Assembly (NCBI GenBank): GCA_900110395.1
Contig: FODP01000018.1
Coordinates: forward strand, 1-62,244
Length of the DNA stretch: 62,244 bases
Reading direction: 5' to 3'
From: Rhodospirillales bacterium URHD0017
Lineage (GTDB): Bacteria; Pseudomonadota; Alphaproteobacteria; Reyranellales; Reyranellaceae
Below, piece after piece: positions 62,229 to 62,244 of the stretch. A model generated the notes under the pieces. It had not been told where the DNA came from, searched no databases, and saw only the letters and a list, made by a program, of their open reading frames with translations. Numbering within the stretch: position 1 is the stretch's first letter; each line of letters begins with the position of its first letter. Position numbers and translations under genes: made by a program.

Positions 62229-62244
62229 AAGAGACGGGAGCACG

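Overview
The window is about 62 kb of GC-rich DNA from an alphaproteobacterium, probably a Rhodospirillales/Reyranella- or Bradyrhizobium-like soil or water organism. This placement is inferred from several features: alphaproteobacterial SOS boxes (GTTC-N7-GTTC), the rpoN/ptsN/DUF1150/Hsp20 neighbourhood, murJ and trpS in the usual alphaproteobacterial orientation, and many Bug-type receptors and CaiB-type CoA-transferases. No phage, integrase, transposase or CRISPR array was recognised.

Layout. 1-3.2 kb: end of an OmpA-like gene, pirin, an orphan Bug receptor and small membrane/periplasmic genes. 3.2-13.9 kb (minus strand): a tightly overlapping operon with an NtaA-type flavin monooxygenase, a complete Opp/Dpp-type ABC importer, two tandem PuuE-like deacetylases and an M20 amidohydrolase, followed by an asparaginase homologue that lacks a catalytic Asp. 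It looks like an uptake-and-degradation system for an unknown amide or C-N compound. 14-16.9 kb: dinB with an SOS box, divergent from a DUF3987 gene that has its own SOS-box match and an in-frame amber codon. 17-23.3 kb: 3-oxoacid CoA-transferase, a NitT/TauT-type ABC importer, a KynB-like hydrolase and an EamA exporter. 23.3-30.1 kb: glutamate synthase gltD and gltB, separated by a GST and a tautomerase gene. 30.4-37 kb: NDUFA9-like protein, tRNA-Leu(CAG), RNase D, rpoN, ptsN, DUF1150, a heat-shock-type promoter with Hsp20, and a heparinase II/III-like protein.

37-50 kb: trpS and murJ are separated by about 10.5 kb of accessory DNA. This holds a lower-GC pair (phytoene-desaturase-like oxidoreductase and methyltransferase), another methyltransferase, three tandem paralogous Tat-exported peptide/nickel-type binding proteins with no cognate permease, and an aspartoacylase-like gene. 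Copies 1 and 3 of the binding proteins share a leader that resembles a sigma-54 promoter. 50-62 kb: a candidate ~75-nt small RNA with a terminator, then FAD monooxygenase, DUF971, Trm112, LON-domain, CnoX-like, YyaL-like, DUF962 and VOC genes, two CaiB/BaiF CoA-transferases, a sulfatase and a second orphan Bug receptor.

At least five families of intergenic palindromic repeats punctuate the gene boundaries. Some supply start codons or N-terminal codons of neighbouring genes.
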